A stretch of 64,000 nucleotides of DNA from Zhihengliuella sp. ISTPL4. Lineage in GTDB: Bacteria > Actinomycetota > Actinomycetes > Actinomycetales > Microbacteriaceae. The stretch covers positions 124,001 to 188,000 of the forward strand of contig NZ_CP025422.1 in assembly GCF_002848265.1 (NCBI RefSeq), read 5' to 3'. The notes under the pieces are model-generated. The model did no database searches. It saw only the letters and a program-made list of their open reading frames with translations, and had not been told where the DNA came from. The position numbers were made by a program, and so were the translations under genes. Positions 62,650-64,000 of this stretch are shown here, one piece after another; position 1 is the first letter of the stretch; each line of letters opens with the position of its first letter.

Positions 62650-64000
62650 ATGTACGGACGATATCTGCGGCGCGAACTCGCGGGCCGCAAGAAGCAGACG
62701 GCGATCGTGGCCATCGGGCTCGCGATCGCGATCGGACTGGTGATCGTGGTGAACGCCCTGACGGCCGGTGTGCGCGACGCCCAGGCGCAGTCGCTCGCGG
62801 CGGTGTACGGAGTCGGGACGGATCTCACCGTCACGGGTGCCGCCGCGGAACCGGGCGAGGGGACGGGGCCGCGGTTCGAGTTCGACGAGGACGCGGGGGA
62901 GAGCGACGGTGAGACCACGACCCTGGAGCAGTCGGCCCTGCGGACGGACTTCGGCCGGGCGACGCTCGAGGCCTCGGTGCTGGACACGGTGGCCGGCACT
63001 GACGGCGTCGCGGCCGCGACCGGTGCGCTGAGCCTGACGAACTCGACCTTCTCCGGTGAGCTGCCGAGCGGTGGCTTCGGCGGGCAGGACGGCGCGGAGA
63101 ACGGGGAGGCGCCCGCGGTGGGTCAGGCTCCTCCGCAGGGTGGCGGAGGCGGCGGAGGCGGTGCGTTCGGCATCGACTCGTTCACCGTCCTGGGCATCGA
63201 CCCGTCCGCGTCGGAGGTCGGCCCGCTGGCCTCCGCCGAGATCGGGGAGGGGCGCGGGCTGGACGCCGACGACAGCGGAGAGCTTGTCGCGCTGGTGGAC
63301 AGCACGTACGCCGCGACCGAGGACATCGCCGTCGGCGACACCCTGGACGTCGCGGGCTCCGACGTCGAGGTCGTCGGCCTCCTCACCTCGGCCTCGGATG
63401 CCGCAGACACCGCGGCGGACGTCTATCTCCCACTCGACACCGCGCAGGAGCTGGCCGGGGTGGAGGACGTGATCTCCACCGTGTACGTGCAGGCGGATTC
63501 GGCGTCGTCCATCGACGAGGTGCAGACGGCCCTGGCGGAGGAGCTTCCCGACGCCACCGTCTCCTCGCAGTCCGAGCTCGCGGCGACCGTGTCCGGCTCG
63601 CTCTCGAACGCGACAGCGCTCGTCACGAACCTCGGCACCTGGCTGTCGATCATCGTCCTCGCCGTCGCCGTGCTGCTCTCGGTGCTCCTCACCCTCTCCG
63701 GCGTCGGCCGCCGCACCCGCGAGTTCGGCACGCTCAAGGCGATGGGGTGGTCGAACGGTCGCGTCGTGCGCCAGGTCGCCGGGGAGTCGATGGTGCAGGG
63801 CCTCCTCGGAGGAGCGGCAGGTCTCGTGCTCGGCCTCGCCGGGATCCTGATCATCACCGTCGTGCAGCCGACCGTGGCTGCCGGTTCCACGGCCGTCGGC
63901 GGAGGCCCGGAGGGAGGAGGCGGCTTCGGCGGCCCCGGCGGCATGGCCCCGGGCGCGGAGACCGCCGACATCGTGCTGCAGGCACCGCTGACCCCCTGGG
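62650..64000 (+). CDS. ABC transporter permease, FtsX/MacB type (partial, runs off the window)
   Basis: The frame from ATG 62650 is open to the window end (450 codons seen). GAGGAGAG precedes the start. Helix 1 at about 15-37 (AIVAIGLAIAIGLVIVVN), a large extracytoplasmic MacB_PCD-like domain, then the FtsX helices (LGTWLSIIVLAVAVLLSVLLTLSGVGRRTREFGTLKAMGWSNGRVVRQV). That RTREFGTLKAMG loop is the hallmark of MacB/LolCE-type permeases. Two glycine-rich loops interrupt the protein (GGGGGGGAF near 165; a second near 417-435). The ATPase gene is expected just beyond the window. Divergent from the kinase/regulator pair, as in Bce-like or envelope-stress modules. Confidence 0.88.
   Translation, partial: MYGRYLRRELAGRKKQTAIVAIGLAIAIGLVIVVNALTAGVRDAQAQSLAAVYGVGTDLTVTGAAAEPGEGTGPRFEFDEDAGESDGETTTLEQSALRTDFGRATLEASVLDTVAGTDGVAAATGALSLTNSTFSGELPSGGFGGQDGAENGEAPAVGQAPPQGGGGGGGGAFGIDSFTVLGIDPSASEVGPLASAEIGEGRGLDADDSGELVALVDSTYAATEDIAVGDTLDVAGSDVEVVGLLTSASDAADTAADVYLPLDTAQELAGVEDVISTVYVQADSASSIDEVQTALAEELPDATVSSQSELAATVSGSLSNATALVTNLGTWLSIIVLAVAVLLSVLLTLSGVGRRTREFGTLKAMGWSNGRVVRQVAGESMVQGLLGGAAGLVLGLAGILIITVVQPTVAAGSTAVGGGPEGGGGFGGPGGMAPGAETADIVLQAPLTPW

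Overview
The window is high-GC DNA from an actinobacterium, most likely Microbacteriaceae (Microbacterium-like). This is inferred from the codon usage, the many GTG starts, lipoprotein-type secretion, DUF222-HNH genes, and a gene order (pmt, rsmI, metG, tatD, ksgA, ispE, tRNA-Gln, glmU, prs) that matches the conserved actinobacterial block known from Mycobacterium (Rv1002c to Rv1018c). About 61 protein genes or gene parts and one tRNA are supported. No CRISPR array, rRNA or insertion sequence is visible.

Layout. 1-4000 is the most accessory-looking part: an AhpD-type gene whose 3' end is repeated 2126 bp further on, an ECF sigma factor with its CU044_5270 partner between the two copies, and an unrecognised secreted protein plus small membrane protein of visibly lower GC. 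4000-16900 holds an NADPH oxidoreductase, the HrpA helicase, a DUF418-like membrane protein, redox enzymes, a YyaL-type thioredoxin-fold protein, and an aminotransferase/permease/AsnC-type regulator operon. 16900-34700 is the conserved block, interrupted by a LacI-controlled Dpp-like transporter with a GH1 beta-glucosidase, an MFS gene sitting where rpfB is usually found, and an aldo/keto reductase. 34700-40100 is a second LacI gene with a ChvE/MmsAB-type monosaccharide ABC operon. 40100-54500 is mixed: Cmx-type chloramphenicol exporter, DUF222-HNH nuclease behind an SOS-like box, hydrolase, ABC-F, Na+/H+ antiporter, MetQNI methionine importer, pseudouridine synthase, an Rrf2 regulator divergent from an NmrA-like protein, MarR and GNAT. 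54600-57200 returns to the block with tRNA-Gln, glmU and prs. 57250-60200 is a flavin electron-transfer cluster (FMN-binding lipoprotein, ApbE, RnfD/NqrB-like membrane reductase). 60200-64000 is a histidine kinase/response regulator pair divergent from an ABC permease that runs off the window.

How it works together. Two sugar-import modules each carry a LacI regulator with a matching candidate operator. The flavin cluster looks self-contained: a substrate lipoprotein, its flavinylating enzyme and a membrane NAD(P)H-side reductase. Many genes appear to be transcribed as leaderless mRNAs: a TANNNT-like -10 box lies exactly 6 nt before the start codon in at least twelve cases. Terminator hairpins between convergent genes repeatedly contain the stop codons of both genes.

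Unexplained structure worth attention: the duplicated ahpD 3' end, a short repeat inserted in frame in three housekeeping genes (peptide PSTGSGTQ), tandem duplications spanning stop codons, a hexanucleotide repeat at a LacI promoter, and a glmU start codon one base after tRNA-Gln.
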